From Candidatus Doudnabacteria bacterium (GTDB taxonomy: Bacteria; Patescibacteriota; Doudnabacteria; UBA920): a DNA stretch of 5,526 nucleotides. Location: positions 1-5,526 of the forward strand of contig JAEUSE010000072.1 in assembly GCA_016788805.1 (NCBI GenBank). The letters run 5' to 3'. Numbering within the stretch: position 1 is the first letter of the stretch; every line of letters starts with the position of its first letter. The notes below the pieces were generated by a model. That model was not told the origin of the DNA, made no database searches, and was given only the letters and a program-made list of their open reading frames with translations. A program made the position numbers and the translations under genes. This document shows positions 5,288 through 5,526 of the stretch, piece by piece.

Positions 5288-5386
5288 ATATATTAAAAAG
5301 CCGCGGGTGGTGGGGAAGAGAGTCCTGGTTGAACTCTGTTCTCCGCTACTCGCGGGTTGTGATGCGCAGATGGCTGCGCGTAAAGA
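5288..5386 (-). other. Untranslated 3' region of the small peptide unit; no gene seen
   Basis: About 100 nt between the stop of the 31-residue peptide and the terminator. I see no credible coding frame. Short inverted repeats occur: GCGCAG-ATGG-CTGCGC (5364-5379), CCGC-TACTC-GCGG (5343-5355), and AGAGT (5319-5323) with ACTCT (5333-5337). On the minus strand this would be a structured 3' UTR. Confidence 0.4.
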
Positions 5387-5482
5387 TTACCGTCTTGGTT
5401 TGTTGTTCGCGACAGCCGCGACCACTGTCACGGCGGCAATGGTAAGGGCGAAAAAGGTGAAAGCTTTAAATATTGTGCGCAT
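5387..5482 (-). CDS. 31-residue single-helix membrane peptide (type I toxin-like)
   Basis: The minus-strand ATG (complement at 5480-5482) is preceded by AAAGGAGGT (5488-5496), a perfect SD with 6 nt between AGGAGG and the ATG. The frame gives 31 residues and stops at TAA (5387-5389). R2 and K6 are followed by an uninterrupted hydrophobic stretch at residues 7-25 (Phe, Ala, Val, Thr, Ile) and a basic tail NNKPRR. This is one membrane helix with positive ends, like small membrane microproteins and type I toxins. The plus-strand frame over the same DNA has no ribosome site, so the minus strand is preferred. Its promoter would lie beyond the right edge. RNA pairing could hide both the SD and the start codon. 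No sequence family is recognised; a toxin role is inference. Confidence 0.55.
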   Translation of the reverse strand: MRTIFKAFTFFALTIAAVTVVAAVANNKPRR

Positions 5483-5520
5483 TGCGCACCTCCTTTAATC
5501 GTGGGTACAAACGTGGAGGT
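5475..5520 (-). promoter_or_regulatory. Start-codon hairpin and anti-SD pairing for the 31-residue peptide
   Basis: On the minus strand GTGCGC (5489-5484) pairs perfectly with GCGCAC (5480-5475) around an AAT loop. The A and T of the start codon sit in the loop and its G in the stem. Separately, ACCTCC (5520-5515) is the exact complement of the ribosome site GGAGGT (5493-5488), 21 nt downstream. The two pairings share bases 5488-5489, so they are partly exclusive. Confidence 0.5.
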
Positions 5521-5526
5521 CTGTAC

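Noticed and set aside
5288..5386. Possible tRNA or small RNA because of several short stems and GGTTGAAC.
   Set aside because: No TPsiC arm of the right sequence and no acceptor pairing or cloverleaf spacing.
5307..5498. Plus-strand open frame opposite the 31-residue peptide.
   Set aside because: No ribosome site at its ATGs, and its hydrophobic run mirrors the antisense frame; the minus strand has a perfect SD.
5515..5526. GGAGG at the right edge on the plus strand as the ribosome site of a gene starting beyond the window.
   Set aside because: No start codon is visible before the edge, and the bases are explained as the complement of the minus-strand SD.

Overview
The window carries two bacterial translation elongation factor genes, fusA (EF-G) and tuf (EF-Tu), each standing alone between small accessory genes. 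Base composition is near-balanced, intergenic gaps are short, sigma70-type promoters are easy to read (TTGACA with 17-18 bp spacers) and most genes end in a clear intrinsic terminator. The lone fusA and tuf genes, their small companions, the diverged EF-G G domain and an orphan Phd-like protein fit a Candidate Phyla Radiation (Patescibacteria/Parcubacteria-like) genome. That placement is an inference from style and family resemblance, not from a search.

Layout. 1-152 (minus): start of a small two-helix membrane protein that runs off the left edge, with its promoter at 195-223. 239-2362 (plus): fusA, then an AGCT/CTAG-rich repeat and a strong terminator. 2463-2873 (plus): an orphan protein with a Phd/YefM-like N-terminus. 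It shares a bidirectional terminator (2909-2935) with a convergent gene at 2958-3293 (minus) for a small secreted beta-rich protein. 3294-3652: a 359-bp divergent control region. It holds back-to-back promoters whose -35 boxes form a palindrome, a hairpin-bearing leader for the secreted gene, and a leader of about 190 nt for tuf. 3653-4843 (plus): tuf, followed by the same repeat as fusA and a terminator. 4994-5218 (plus): a 74-residue coiled-coil protein behind a near-consensus promoter, ending in a bidirectional terminator. 5387-5482 (minus): a 31-residue single-helix membrane peptide with a perfect Shine-Dalgarno (SD) sequence that can be hidden in RNA structure.

How the genes relate. EF-Tu delivers aminoacyl-tRNA and EF-G drives translocation, so they act in the same elongation cycle, but here they are separate transcription units rather than part of an rpsL-rpsG-fusA-tuf string. 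Nothing shows that the small genes between them share one pathway.

Best leads: (a) the tuf leader can fold into a closed domain with an H-type pseudoknot ending just before the SD; (b) EF-G departs from consensus in both guanine-recognition motifs, with NKIN for NKxD and GGD for GSA, while EF-Tu in the same window is canonical; (c) the start codon and SD of the 31-residue peptide can each be sequestered, as in type I toxins; (d) fusA and tuf share a 3' repeat just before their terminators.
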